Of a DNA stretch of 64,000 nucleotides, positions 36,355 through 46,645 are shown piece by piece; the stretch's first letter is position 1, and every line of letters starts with the position of its first letter. Both the position numbers and the translations under genes were made by a program. Source of the DNA: Quercus robur (Eukaryota > Streptophyta > Magnoliopsida > Fagales > Fagaceae). Where the stretch lies: the NCBI RefSeq assembly GCF_932294415.1, contig NC_065544.1, positions 27,977,210 through 28,041,209 of the forward strand, read 5' to 3'. Under the pieces are notes generated by a model. It was not told where the DNA came from. It saw only the letters and a list, made by a program, of their open reading frames with translations, and did not search any database.

Positions 36355-36505
36355 ATGCCGCCAACCACCCGTTGGTCCTCGGCCAGAAACACACGCACAA
36401 TCAAGTGGCTTCATACCAATCATCAAAATTTCATAATTTTCTACAATAACTCATCTAAAGACTTAAACTAAGTAAAAAAGACAAAGGAAAAGATGGATTA
36501 AATAC

Positions 36506-36550
36506 CTTAGAGCAGACTCTTAGGAAGAGACTACTTCTCAAAATGAGTTC
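36506..36550 (-). other. Candidate 5'UTR exon
   Basis: On the minus strand 'cttttcttctattgtgtttgctgaag' (acceptor-like with a pyrimidine tract) precedes 45 bases ending CTCTAAG with donor gtattt. It could be an untranslated exon of the gene at 15,730-28,509. No reading frame supports it. Confidence 0.25.
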
Positions 36551-37069
36551 CTTCAGCAAACACAATAGAAGAAAAGCATCACATCCATCCCTGCACTACG
36601 AAAAAAACATTATTACAAGGAATTGAACAAATTCTGAAAACTCCAAGTAAGCCAGCATACAATACATTGCAAACATAAATGCATCTAAAAGAAAATAAAT
36701 CTTTAAAATGCATAGTTGAAAAAGAGCAATTCTGTCTTAACAAATAAATAAAAGCTGAAAATCAAGCACACCCACCAAATACTTTAAATCATAAACAAAG
36801 AAAGGAGTTTTATTTTTCCACCTATGAAAGTACAAAAAAACTAACCATTTTTAATCTAATCCAAAAGAACATTAAAAAAAAAAAAAAAAAAAATTCATGT
36901 ACGTTATTATTATACATTTTGTTGATAGATGATAGTTTGAGAACAAAGTAGTGAATCCATCTTCACTGAAGCATTTTATCAAACAGATTGAAGTTTCCTT
37001 TGTACATGTATATTTATATATATAATAAAAAATAAAAATAAAAAACACATTTGTAATTTCGGAAAAAAC

Positions 37070-37190
37070 CTTGTTGCGAGAAAGCTTCTGGCGTTGGAGG
37101 TTGGAAGCAGTGATAAGGAGAGAAGATTTTGGGAATTTTTCAAGAGACAAAGGCCGGTCTCGTCAGAGAGAGAGAGAGAGACGGCAACGG
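37070..37190 (-). other. Candidate first (untranslated) exon with CT-rich leader
   Basis: On the minus strand a CT-repeat (37,189-37,168) leads into a GC-richer stretch ending CGCAACAAG, followed by donor gttttttcc. CT-rich leaders are common in plant 5'UTRs. If linked to the minus-strand gene, that gene would span about 21.6 kb for a 459-bp coding sequence. The donor is weak and the link is inferred from position only. Confidence 0.3.
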
Positions 37191-37221
37191 GTCTGGTGCC
37201 GTGGTGCGTTTTGGGGCAAAA

Positions 37222-37564
37222 TTTGCCAAACAGTGAAAATTCTGAAAAATTTTAGCCGGACAGCATGCGTTCAAACTTATTTAGTTAGTTAGACTGTTTT
37301 TGAAAGTCGAGTTTGGCAAACTCGACTTTGGGCTAGAATACAGACACAATAGTGGCGTTTGTCAAAAACACCACTATAGGTTCCCTATAGTGGCGTTTTC
37401 TATAAACGCTGCTATAGCCACTAAAAAAACGCCACTATAGTGTTTGTTTTCTAGCCCAAAGTCGAGTTTGCCAAACTCGACTTTCAAAAACAGTCTAACT
37501 TACTAAATAACTTTGAACATGTGCCACGCGCCTAATTTTTTCCCAGGAATAGTCTGTTTGGCAA
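37222..37564. mobile_element. MITE with long inverted arms (perfect 50-bp core)
   Basis: Positions 37,287-37,336 and 37,451-37,500 are perfect inverted copies, 50 bases each. Less perfect arms extend outward to 'tttgccaaacag' (37,223) and its inverse 'ctgtttggcaa' (37,553-37,563). Within each arm GTCGAGTTTGGCAAACTCGAC is itself nearly palindromic. The centre carries 'ctatagtggcgttt' and its inverse 'aacgccactatag'. Long nested arms without an ORF suggest a Mutator-like or foldback-type MITE. It lies just upstream of the candidate first exon at 37,070-37,190. Confidence 0.85.
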
Positions 37565-37765
37565 TTTTTTCCTGTGTTTTGGGGGTGAAAGAGGAGAGTG
37601 GGAGAGATTTATTTATTTATTTAAACAAAAGGGAAATAGGGAGTAAATAAATTTTAACAATTAATTAAAACACAAATACAAATATTAAATTTATAAAATT
37701 TAGCAGACTTGACTAATACAAATATTATTATTTTTTTTTTTTTTGAAACTAGGCCTGTCATGTTA

Positions 37766-39474
37766 TTAAACATTTAGAGAAACAGTGTCCATATACAATG
37801 CCTCAACAACGGGAAGGGGAGACTCCTCCATCCAACAGATATCATCAGAAATCAAGCTAGCATACCGAGCTAAAGAGTGGGCTACACTATTAACACTACG
37901 TTTAACACAACTAAAAGAAAGACTCCTGCAACCTGCTGCTAGTACCCAAATATCCCCATAAACATTACCCAGTCTGGACTTGATGGAGCGCAATGAAGCC
38001 AGAGCCCTTATAACCGTGGCATTATCACCCTCAACCTCCAACTCTGTAAAGCCAGCATCAACTGCAAACTCCAGAGCTCTCCAGCACGCGAGCACCTCCA
38101 CCTCTTCATTGTCCACAACTGTCGGTCCTTTCGCAGATAGCACCGCCATAACCTCCCCCATGTTGTTACGGATAACCACCCCAAAACCCGTTGAGTTCGT
38201 ATTGGTGAAGATCGCAGCGTCAAAGTTCAATTTGTAGAGCAGCCCCACTGGAGGTCTCCACGACTGCACAGGAGCTGTATTCACCGTAATCCCCAGCTGT
38301 ACTTGAGCCGCCCTAACCTCCTCCAGATAGTCTTTAGCCCTTTGGTTCAGTCTACCCAAGTCTTGGATAGCACCCCCATGCAAGATGGAGTTCCGTTGGT
38401 TCCAAATTAACCAACTTTGAACCCAAAACAATTCGAGCTCTTCATTGGTCAATCTGCCATGCAAATCTTTAACCAGCTGTAACATATCAGCGTGACCAAC
38501 CGTACCCTTTTGCAAGCAGCTCGTGCAACCAACCCATATGTCCTGGGCCAACCCGCAACCCCACAATGCATGGTACCCTGTTTCTGTAGCCAAAGAACAG
38601 ACACTGCACCTGGCATCCTCAATAATCCTTCTCCGAGCCAGATTCTCTCGTGTAGGAAGAATATCAAGGCAGGCTCTCCATCCAAACACTTTTATTTTAG
38701 TTGGGATCTTGAGCTTCCATAACTTCACCCAAACCGAACCTCCAATCACCCCCCTGAACTCTCTCCCTTATCTGCTTCCTGCTTGGAAATTAACCTTGCG
38801 GTGTGATATCCGGATTTCACCGTATATTCACCACTCTTTGTATGAAGCCAGAAAATTACATCAGGGACCTGTCTACGGCTTAAGGGAATTTGAAGGATTG
38901 CCTCTGCATCTGACCTCTGGAATTTAGACATTACCTCCTCACGGTCCCAAGAGTTTGTCCTGCAATCAATGAGGTCTGAAACACGCCACTCCCACTCTTC
39001 CTCCACTGGTGGGTACAGTACACGATTTGTGACTTGATTCGGTATCCACTTATCAGAAGTGACCCTAATTGCAGACCCATCACCCACCCTCCAACAACAC
39101 CCCTTTTTCAAAATAGTTTGTGCTGCCATTAAGCTCTTCCACACATAGGAGCTGTTAGGGACATCCGAAGCATCCAAAAAATTAAACTGTGGGAAATACC
39201 GTGCCTTAAAACACCTGTAGAGCAGATAGTCTTTTTCTTGAATCAATCTCCACCCTTGCTTAGCAAGCATAGCTAAATTGAAATCCTGCAAGTCCCGGAA
39301 ACCCATTCCACCTTCACGTTTAGGTAAGCATAATGCCCCCCAATTTTTCCAGTGAATCTTCCTTTCATCTCCCGTTTGACCCCACCAAAATCTAGTACAC
39401 ATGGCATTAAGTTCATGGCAAAGCTTTGCAGGAATTAGGAACACCCATTGTATATGTGGGGATTGATTGGGCAA
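37766..39474 (-). pseudogene. LINE ORF2 C-terminus: zf-RVT and RNase H
   Basis: Two frames (39,474-38,746 and 38,749-37,766) that overlap by a few bases hold the 'WRLIQEKDYLLYRCFKARYF' region, the zf-RVT domain (KLWKLKIPTKIKVFGWRACL, CSVCSLATETGYHALWGC) and an RNase H-like domain (NFDAAIFTNTNSTGFGVVIR, LEVEGDNATVIRALASL, VNSVAHSLARYA). RNase H Asp, Glu, Asp and the His region are visible. The single frame change near 38,747 is the only obvious break here. The plant LINE RNase H would remove the RNA template strand. Confidence 0.9.
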
Positions 39475-39723
39475 CAGCTTTAATCAATACTTCTTTGCCC
39501 GCTCTTGAAAGCAATTTCCCTTTTCACCCTTGCAACTTTTTCCAAACTCTATCTTTCAAAAAGGAAAAAGCTTGGTATTTTGATCACCCTAAGAGCGAGG
39601 GCAATCCTAAGTAGGTTTCAAATTTTCCACCTCCTTAATCCCCAACATATTTTTTATGAGTTCTCTTTGCCCCCCAGTTGTATTGCTGCTGAAGAACATG
39701 GATGATTTTTCAAGGTTGATACA

Positions 39724-40739
39724 TTAACCAGATGAGTCTGCATATAACTGAAGAATATCTATAATACACTGCACTTCCTCCTGGGATGCCTGGCAGAATA
39801 GCAATGAGTCATCTGCAAATAGTAAGTGTGAAATGCAAGGTGCACTCCTACAAACCTCCACCCCATTAAGCCTCCCTTCATTTTCTGATTTTGCCAGCAA
39901 AGTTGTAAACCCCTCTGCACATAGCAAGAATAAGTAAGGAGACAGTGGGTCTCCTTGTCTGAGTCCTCTCGAAGGAATAATGTTCCCGTATGCTTTGCCA
40001 TTAATGCAGACTGAAAATGAGGCAGTAGAAACACAGCACATCACCCTCTCAATCCATGTCATAAGAAAACCCAACCTGACCATTATACCTTTCAAAAACT
40101 CTCATTCAACCCAATCATAGGCCTTACTAACATCCAATTTTAGAGCTAGTGACCCCTTCTTCCCTGATTTTCCGCAGTGCATAGCATGCAGAGTTTCATA
40201 TGCCACTAACACATTGTCCATTATAAGTCTGCCTGGAACAAAAGCACTCTGAGTAGGGGCTATTAGCTGGGGAAGAATCTGTTAGCCAACACTTTTGAAA
40301 TAATTTTATAAATGACATTACAAAGGCTAATAGGTCTAAAATCAGAAATTTTTTTAGGAGACTTAACCTTTGGAATAAGAACAAAGCGAGTATAATTAAT
40401 TTCAGGAATCATGTAACCCGAATTTAGAAAATCAAGAACAGCAGCAATCACATCATCCCCAACAATATGCCAATATTTTTGATAAAAAAGAGCATTCATA
40501 CCATCAGGTCCAGGAGCCTTTGTTGATCCCATTTGGAACAACGCTGTTTTAATTTCCTCTACACTAAAGTCACTAGACAAAATATCCCGCATTGCTGGGG
40601 TCACCTTCTGTTGCACTGCATCAAGACATTCCTCCATTCTTAGACATGATCCTGAATGAAAAATACTCTCAAAGTACTCAATTGCCACACCCGCCACCTC
40701 TTCTAGTTCTTCCACCCAAATATTATGGTTATCCCTCAC
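39724..40739 (-). pseudogene. LINE ORF2 reverse transcriptase region
   Basis: Frames at 40,739-40,263 and 40,095-39,724 carry the RT order: MGSTKAPGPDGMNALFYQKYW, FVLIPKVKSPKKISDFRPISL, SAFVPGRLIMDNVL and LKLDVSKAYDWVE (both read at about 40,250-40,100), [13 protein letters not shown] and HLLFADDSLLFC with the catalytic Asp pair. Stops lie near 40,260 and 40,110. The region is otherwise well preserved. Confidence 0.9.
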
Positions 40740-40766
40740 CCCATGAATAAAATTCCTCCTCCGCCT

Positions 40767-41887
40767 TTAAGAAGCTTTGGAGTGAAAAAATTTAGTATTC
40801 TTGTCACCATGCTTCAGCCAAGCGACCCTAGACCATTGGGCCCAATAGATTTCCTGTTTGAGAAGTAAATCATCCAGTATCTTACAAGCAAACAAAAACT
40901 CAGACTTGTTTGCCACTGTCGGTTCAGCCTCACTTAACTCCTCCACCTTCTTTTGTACTTTTTTTATTTCTTCTGCATTCAGAGTAGTATCAGAAGCACC
41001 CCAAGCCTGAAGGGCTGATCCACATCTGCTGATTTTCTCCTTCATGCACCTCAAACTCGATTCCAAACTACCCATTAAACCCCACGCGTCAGTTATGACC
41101 TCTTCACAATCAGCCCTCGTTAACCAAGCCTCTTCAAACCTAAAGCTCCTTGTACTTTTGCCACGGCGCCTTAGATTAGATTTGGCATGTAGTAGTAAAG
41201 GCTGATGGTCAGATGCATAAGAAAAAAGATGGGTCATCGAGCTTGCATGAAATTTTTCCTTCCAACCCGTGTTGGCCACAACCCTATCCAACCTTTCCTG
41301 TGTGTTCTCCAGTCCTGGCCTCTTATTATTCCATGTGTAAGGATATCCAGTAAAGCCCAAATCAGCCAGCCTACAATCATCCAACAAATTACAAAAATCA
41401 TCCATCTGTTTAAACGAAGGAGGATACTTACTTTGTTTCTCTGATGAATGCAAAATTGCATTGAAGTCACCCACACAACACCATGGGCCATCAACAAAGG
41501 AGCGTAAATGATTTAGAAGAGCCCATGATTTGGTTTTTGACAAGCTTCAGGCCATCCATAAAAACACGTTAGCATCCAAGCAAAGCCATCTTCTTCCTCC
41601 ACTCTTGCTAGTATATGGTTGTCCGTAAAATTTATAATCTCCATCTTGACCTCAGATTTCCAAATAAGAGCTAACCCTCCTCCCCCATAAGGCTTTTTGA
41701 CAATAAACTTATTTGGGAAAGGAAGTTCGTTACAGTGTTTATTAAAACCCTCTTTTTCTAAGCGTGTCTCCATTAAGAAACATGCTGTGGGAGCTTGATC
41801 CCTCACCAACTTGTGAAGGCTACGAACTGTCCAAGAGTTCCCAAGCCCTTGGCAGTTCCAACTTAATAGCCTCATTGTGCTTGGCAA
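40767..41887 (-). pseudogene. LINE ORF2 endonuclease region
   Basis: Two overlapping frames (41,887-41,513 and 41,543-40,767) encode the exonuclease-endonuclease-phosphatase domain. RLLSWNCQGLGN carries the metal-binding Asn, METRLEKEG has the catalytic Glu, GDFNAIL holds the Asp-x-Asn motif, RLDRVVAN follows, and SDHQPLLL contains the terminal Asp-His pair. All key residues are present. A frameshift near 41,530 separates the halves. The product would nick target DNA for target-primed reverse transcription. Confidence 0.88.
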
Positions 41888-42450
41888 GGGTGTTCCTGCA
41901 CCCCCGCCGCTTCATCCATTTGAACATCTTCAAATTGTCTACCACGTTTCCCCACCTTACTGCCTGTGTCTGTATCTGCTTCAATTTCTGCATCCTGGAT
42001 TCTTCTTTTCCCCAATGATTATGAACTTGCTTGTGTTTCCCTTAACCTCGGCCCACACTCCATCCTAATAAGCCTGGTCCAAGTGGGCTTTTGTTTTGTA
42101 ACCTGAGGCCCATCTTGCCCCTTGCTATCCACGTGATCCTTAGATGGTTCTGGCTGCTTAACTCCCATGTGTTGCTCACTAGAAATATGAGATATGCTCT
42201 CATTATTTGAAAATGGCACCTCTGAGTTATTAGCCAATGAATGTGGCATCAACCGTTCCTTAATTGACACACCCGTTACGGAAACATGATCCGTGCAATC
42301 TGGTGATGCCCCTGTTTTCACGTCCTTTCCTTTTGCATGCAGGTCACCCTCTGTAGGGTTTGCTTCGTTGTGCACTAGCTCCGCCGCCGGCCTCACTTGA
42401 CTGCTGCCATTCACATTCTGCGCCTCAGCTGTACCTTCACTGCTTGGATA

Positions 42451-43228
42451 CTAGTTCTTGGCCGAGCCTATCCTTGAGGGTGAACGTGGACGACCACCTG
42501 CTGATTTCAACCACTCCCCATATTGACACCCTACCTCTCCGCCATTCTTGCTTTGTGCAAAATATTCAGCACAGTGCTTTAGATCATGGCCCAAGAATCC
42601 GCAAAAGTGACAGAACAATGGAAGGCGCTCATATTTAAAAGTAACCCAATACCTTTTCCCATCCGATCCACCAATAAAGCCACCCCGTCGAAGAGGTTTG
42701 GACATTGGGATTGCAACCTTAACTCTCATGAAAAAGTTCTGTGCTTCTAGTTTCTGTCGCTTCTCAACCTCCACCACCTCCCCCAAGCGACTCCCAATTT
42801 CAGATGCAACCTTAGGAGAGAACATGTCGAACGACGCCCCCCAAATCTGAACCCAAAGAGCAACCGAATCGAATTTGACATTTGCCGCAGTCATACCGGG
42901 CATCCACCTTCGCAACATGAGTACTTGGTTATCAAAAGACCATGGTCCTTCTTTGAAAACTCGGTCCATATCAAATTCCTTATCAAACTTAAACTGGAAG
43001 AGGTTGGAGCCTACTTCCACAATCTGCACCGACTCCTCTAATCCCCAAGCTCACCTAGTCTGAGCAACCCGTTTGTTAAACGATTTACATGTGAGAAACT
43101 TGCCTAGCAGACTCAGAGAACAACTTTCAATCTCGTCCCTCCTGTCTTCATCCAATATCGTTATCACTTCTTCTTCCTCCGTCGTCAACTTCATCTTCTC
43201 TAAGCCGTTAATGACATCTTCAGCCATG
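42451..43228 (-). pseudogene. LINE ORF1: DUF4283 and CCHC zinc knuckle protein
   Basis: ATG at 43,228 (context ccATGG) starts MAEDVINGLEKM. A TGA follows VAQTR near 43,055, and the same frame then continues (VEVGSNLFQFKFDKEFDMDRV, GPWSFDNQVLMLRRW), the DUF4283 fold of plant LINE ORF1 proteins. The zinc knuckle CHFCGFLGHDLKHC (residue pattern C-x2-C-x4-H-x4-C) lies near 42,610-42,570. The protein binds the LINE RNA. The frame ends at 42,451, and a further Ser/Thr-rich stretch (42,019-42,414) is probably the rest of the ORF1 tail after a stop. Confidence 0.85.
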
Positions 43229-43497
43229 GTTTAGGTGATAGGACTAAAGCAAAAAGAAAAGACAAACCCTGAGAAAGTCCTAGGGAAGGAGAAGTCTCAC
43301 ACCTAGTTGAGAAAGAGAACTCCTACACGAGGAGATTAAATTGACTGTAACTTAAAAATAACAGAGACCAAATTATACAAATATTAATTAAAACAACTTT
43401 CAAATGTATTTGTTCAACTTTTATATGGTTAATAGATAGATAATCGTCAAACGTAAAATTTAATAAATTAAATATTTTATTTATTAATTAATAAAAT

Positions 43498-43696
43498 TAG
43501 GGATGGCAACGGGTCGGGTTCGGGCCGGGTTTTTTGAAACCCGGACCCGACCCGCGGGTCTACTCCTGTTACCCGGACCCGACCCGTTTAATAAACGGGT
43601 CTTTTTTTTAGCCCCATACCCGGCCCGTCGGGTCTCCGTGGGCCCCGTGGGCCCCGTCCAGCCAGCCACTTCTGGGCCTAATCCGTGGCCCAATCT

Positions 43697-43729
<33 letters not shown>

Positions 43730-44637
43730 AATAAATAAATAAAAACCCAAACACAAACAGCAAAACAAATCAATCAACATTGTTGAAATGAGATTCTTAG
43801 ACAGAAAATAAATAATAAATAAACACAAAAAATAGAAGAAATAAAACACCATTTATCACATCAAAAAAAAAAAAAACTCCATTTATGGACCGATTTTTAC
43901 ATTAACACAAACATCAACTCCAATTCACATTTAAACCAACTCAAAATACACACATGCATTACATTCTATACAAATCGAATCCTCAAACAAATACCCAAAA
44001 ACTACTGAGAGAGGAAATGAACCCAAAACAAAAATGAACCAAAAAAAAAAAAATGAAGAACTCAGACCACTAAACTGACTAAAGCTCCATCGGCGGTGCT
44101 CCGATCTAACAACACGACCTCATCTCTCTCTGATCTAACAATCCCAAGCTCCGATCTATTGATTTAGTGCTCCTCCGTGACAAACGGCAACCACCATGAG
44201 ATCTTTGCTCCTCCACGAGGGTGAGGGTGGGTCGATGAATGAATGAGAGTGACGGTGAGGATTAGATGTGAGTGTGAGTGAGAGTCAGTGAGGGGAGGAT
44301 GAGATGTGAGTGAGCATGAGAGGGAGAGTCTGAGTCAGTGAGAGTGAGGCGGCTGAGTTGAGAGAGAAATGAGGGAAATGAGTTTTAGGGTTAGAGTTGA
44401 TGTATATATATAGGTAGGTTTTTTTGTAATTTTAAATATATCTAACCGGGTCGGGTACGGGTACGGGTTCGGGCCGGGTTTCTACCAAAACCCGGACCCG
44501 ACCCGGACCCGCTTCGGGTTTTTTTTTTTTTTAAAACCCAAACCCGACCCTATTCTTTATCGGGCCGGGTAAAATCCGACCCATTAGGGTCGGGCCGGAC
44601 CGGGTACCCGCGGGTCGGGTAGAAATTGCCATCCCTA
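43498..44637. mobile_element. hAT-type non-autonomous transposon with 8-bp TSD
   Basis: Ends are TAGGGATGGCAAC and ATTGCCATCCCTA, typical plant hAT terminal inverted repeats, flanked by a perfect 8-bp duplication AATAAAAT (43,490-43,497 and 44,638-44,645). Length is 1,140 bp. Both subterminal regions are dense in 'gggtcggg/cccgaccc' words in opposite orientations, likely transposase-binding repeats. No transposase frame is present. A (TA)n run lies at about 43,697-43,723. The perfect TSD implies a fairly recent insertion. Confidence 0.92.
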
Positions 44638-44649
44638 AATAAAATATGG

Positions 44650-45520
44650 TACGTGTATGATATGTTAAGTATACGACGGTTATATTTTAGCATCTTTCAT
44701 TAAAAATACGTTTCAAAAATTTGGCAAAAAAATACAAAAATAGAAAACGAACCGCATGTGCATAGTACGGATATAATGTGATTATATTTTTAAATTTAGC
44801 AACAAAAATATGGATGCATTTTCCATATAGAAATAAATAAAATAATCCAACATATTATAATCATATAGAAAATTCTTAACAATTTAATTAGAATACACTA
44901 ATGTAATACACACTTTGAAATAACTTTTTTTTTTAATGAGCACTTTGAAATAACTTAGCCACTTGATAAGTGATGATTGGATTATTTTTCACTAAATTTC
45001 TATTAAAGACCCATATATAAATGATATAACTCAATCACACGTAACAAATGTGCAAGTTGTTAAAGTGACATAAGTGTGTGCCTATAATAGAAAAATTGTT
45101 TTGAGTTGAAGGGTAGAACTTGGAATATCTTCACTTGGGAAATTGTGAGGCACAATCGCAATAAATTTCTTTTTTTAGATGAAAGTCATAATAAATTTCT
45201 TTTTTAAATGATAAAAGCACAATAAAATTTGATTGCAAAGAAATGAAGGAATAGTAGTGGAGTTTATATTGAATTGAAATCTATCTTTTAGATATTGCCG
45301 AGTTTGACGGCAACAACTAACTTCATTTGAGCAGAATTCTTTATCCTTTAAACTCGTATTCTAGTAGGTGAATATAACGCTATACGTAACGCACGCAAAA
45401 TGTACTTTTAACTATAATAAAACGCAATTTTTACGGTGAAAATGGCCAAATACCATCATTTTGCAAAATTTGTAGCAATTTAGCATGGTTTCGGAACTAA
45501 TCAGCAATCTACCACTTTTC
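44650..45520. other. AT-rich intergenic, nothing recognised
   Basis: No gene or element end was recognised between the hAT element and the palindrome cluster that follows. Confidence 0.35.
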
Positions 45521-45524
45521 TAGT

Positions 45525-45780
45525 ACTCGAGCTCACTAAACTTGAGTTCTAAATGGTACTTGAGTTTAGTAAACTCGAGCCTACCGTGCATTCGACCGTG
45601 GCACTATCTGACATGGCATTTAGGCATTAAAAAATGCCACTTGGTACTCGAGTTTCTAGGACTCAAGTACTATGTTAGTGTGTACCCGAGTTTCTATAAC
45701 TCGAGTATGGCTCGGGTTAATTTACTTCCATGATGCAAACTTATACTCGAGTTCACTAAACTCGGGTATGGCCGAGCTAC
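45525..45780. repeat. Cluster of ctcgag/aactcgagt half-palindromes
   Basis: About eight copies of 'actcgag(t/c)t' and its relatives occur in 250 bases. Several are paired as hairpins, such as tgagtttagtaaactcga (45,552-45,569) and actcgagttcactaaactcggg (45,746-45,767). The word family is the same as in the MITE at 37.2-37.6 kb. It is probably the decayed end of a transposon with subterminal palindromes. Confidence 0.6.
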
Positions 45781-45954
45781 TTAAAACATTTTTTCAAACT
45801 TACTCCCACTCAATCTTACTCTCTCATCTATATCAAAAAAAGTCTTACTCTCTCATCACTCTCACTTTCTCAATCTCCCTCTCACTCTCTCACTCTCTCA
45901 ATCTTGCTCTCGCTCTCCCACATGCTTTCATCTCCCTCTTAGTCACATTGCACA

Positions 45955-46056
45955 TTGATCGCTAGGTTTCTCGAGGTTGGAAAGTACACCAAGCGTGTTG
46001 GTGCTAGTGCTCCGATTTATCTCTCCGTCATGCTCGAATATCTCACTGCTGAGATA
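45955..46056 (+). pseudogene. Histone H2A fragment
   Basis: The frame reads [20 protein letters not shown] then [13 protein letters not shown], matching the H2A core (IARFLKAGKY..RVGAGAPVYL..VLEYLAAE), helix 1 end to helix 2. Nothing H2A-like precedes it. After TAE the text 'ataactaaacattttggc' looks like an intron start whose donor GT has become AT, followed by T-rich intron-like sequence to about 46,215. This is a captured piece of a genomic, intron-containing H2A gene, not a processed copy. It is non-functional. Confidence 0.8.
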
Positions 46057-46059
46057 ACT

Positions 46060-46645
46060 AAACATTTTGGCTTTTTTTTGGTGTTTTGTGGGATGGGAAT
46101 TTTTGATATTGGGGGTTTGGGTTTTTGGTTATTTGGTTTTGATTGGTGGAATGAAATTAGGGTTTTTTTTTTAATGATAAATTTGGTTAGTTTTGATTTG
46201 ATGAATGTTGTATGAATTTTCATTTTCAAAATTAGGGTTTGTGTTTTGAAATGCTGGGTTAATTGGGTTTTGATTTTTTTGACGGAAATGAGTATTTTTT
46301 GGGTTTGATTGTTTTTGCATAGTTTTTGGAGGGTGACATTGGTGTATCTTGTATCTCTGAAACACCGGTGATGTTCAAGTCAACAATAACTGGCATATCC
46401 CTAATTAGACCATCTGAATAGCTCGAATGCACTAAAGATGCTTTCACTGAATGCATAGAGTAGCTAGTTGCTACTAAGGGCCAATCAATTAACAAGAAAA
46501 TTTAAAAATGGGACAATCACATATTCAAAACCCACTATTATTTTAGCTTCTACAACCATCTAAACTGATCCAAATGCCCCAAAAAAACAAGCATATACGC
46601 AAAGATCCGATCTGAGATTCAATCTTTTCAAAAATCAAACAAAAC
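46060..46645. other. Intron-like and unassigned sequence before the 25S copy
   Basis: T-rich sequence follows the H2A fragment. A minus-strand open frame (46,495-46,259; LLIDWPLVATSYSM..., PVIVDLNITGVSE) looks less random than most, but I do not recognise it. Confidence 0.3.

Larger units (their letters stand above)
37728..43374 (-). mobile_element. Near-full-length L1-type LINE with RNase H
   Basis: A 5.65-kb minus-strand LINE. In order it has a 5' leader (43,374-43,230), ORF1 with DUF4283 and a CCHC knuckle, then ORF2 with AP-type endonuclease, reverse transcriptase, zf-RVT and RNase H, and a T-run at 37,731-37,744 (poly(A) tail on the minus strand). A 12-bp direct repeat ATACAAATATTA (37,716-37,727 and 43,375-43,386) fits a LINE target duplication and fixes both ends. 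Both ORFs are interrupted by a handful of stops and frame changes, so it is not active, but decay is modest and the insertion is younger than the LINEs at 23-25 kb. It lies upstream of the minus-strand host gene. Confidence 0.93.

Noticed and set aside
36179-36400. Phe-rich minus-strand frame
   Set aside because: It is produced by translating the poly(A) tract at 36,314-36,353.
45860-45950. CT-rich stretch as a gene leader for the H2A fragment
   Set aside because: The H2A fragment begins mid-protein with no ATG or N-terminal tail, so the stretch is not its leader.
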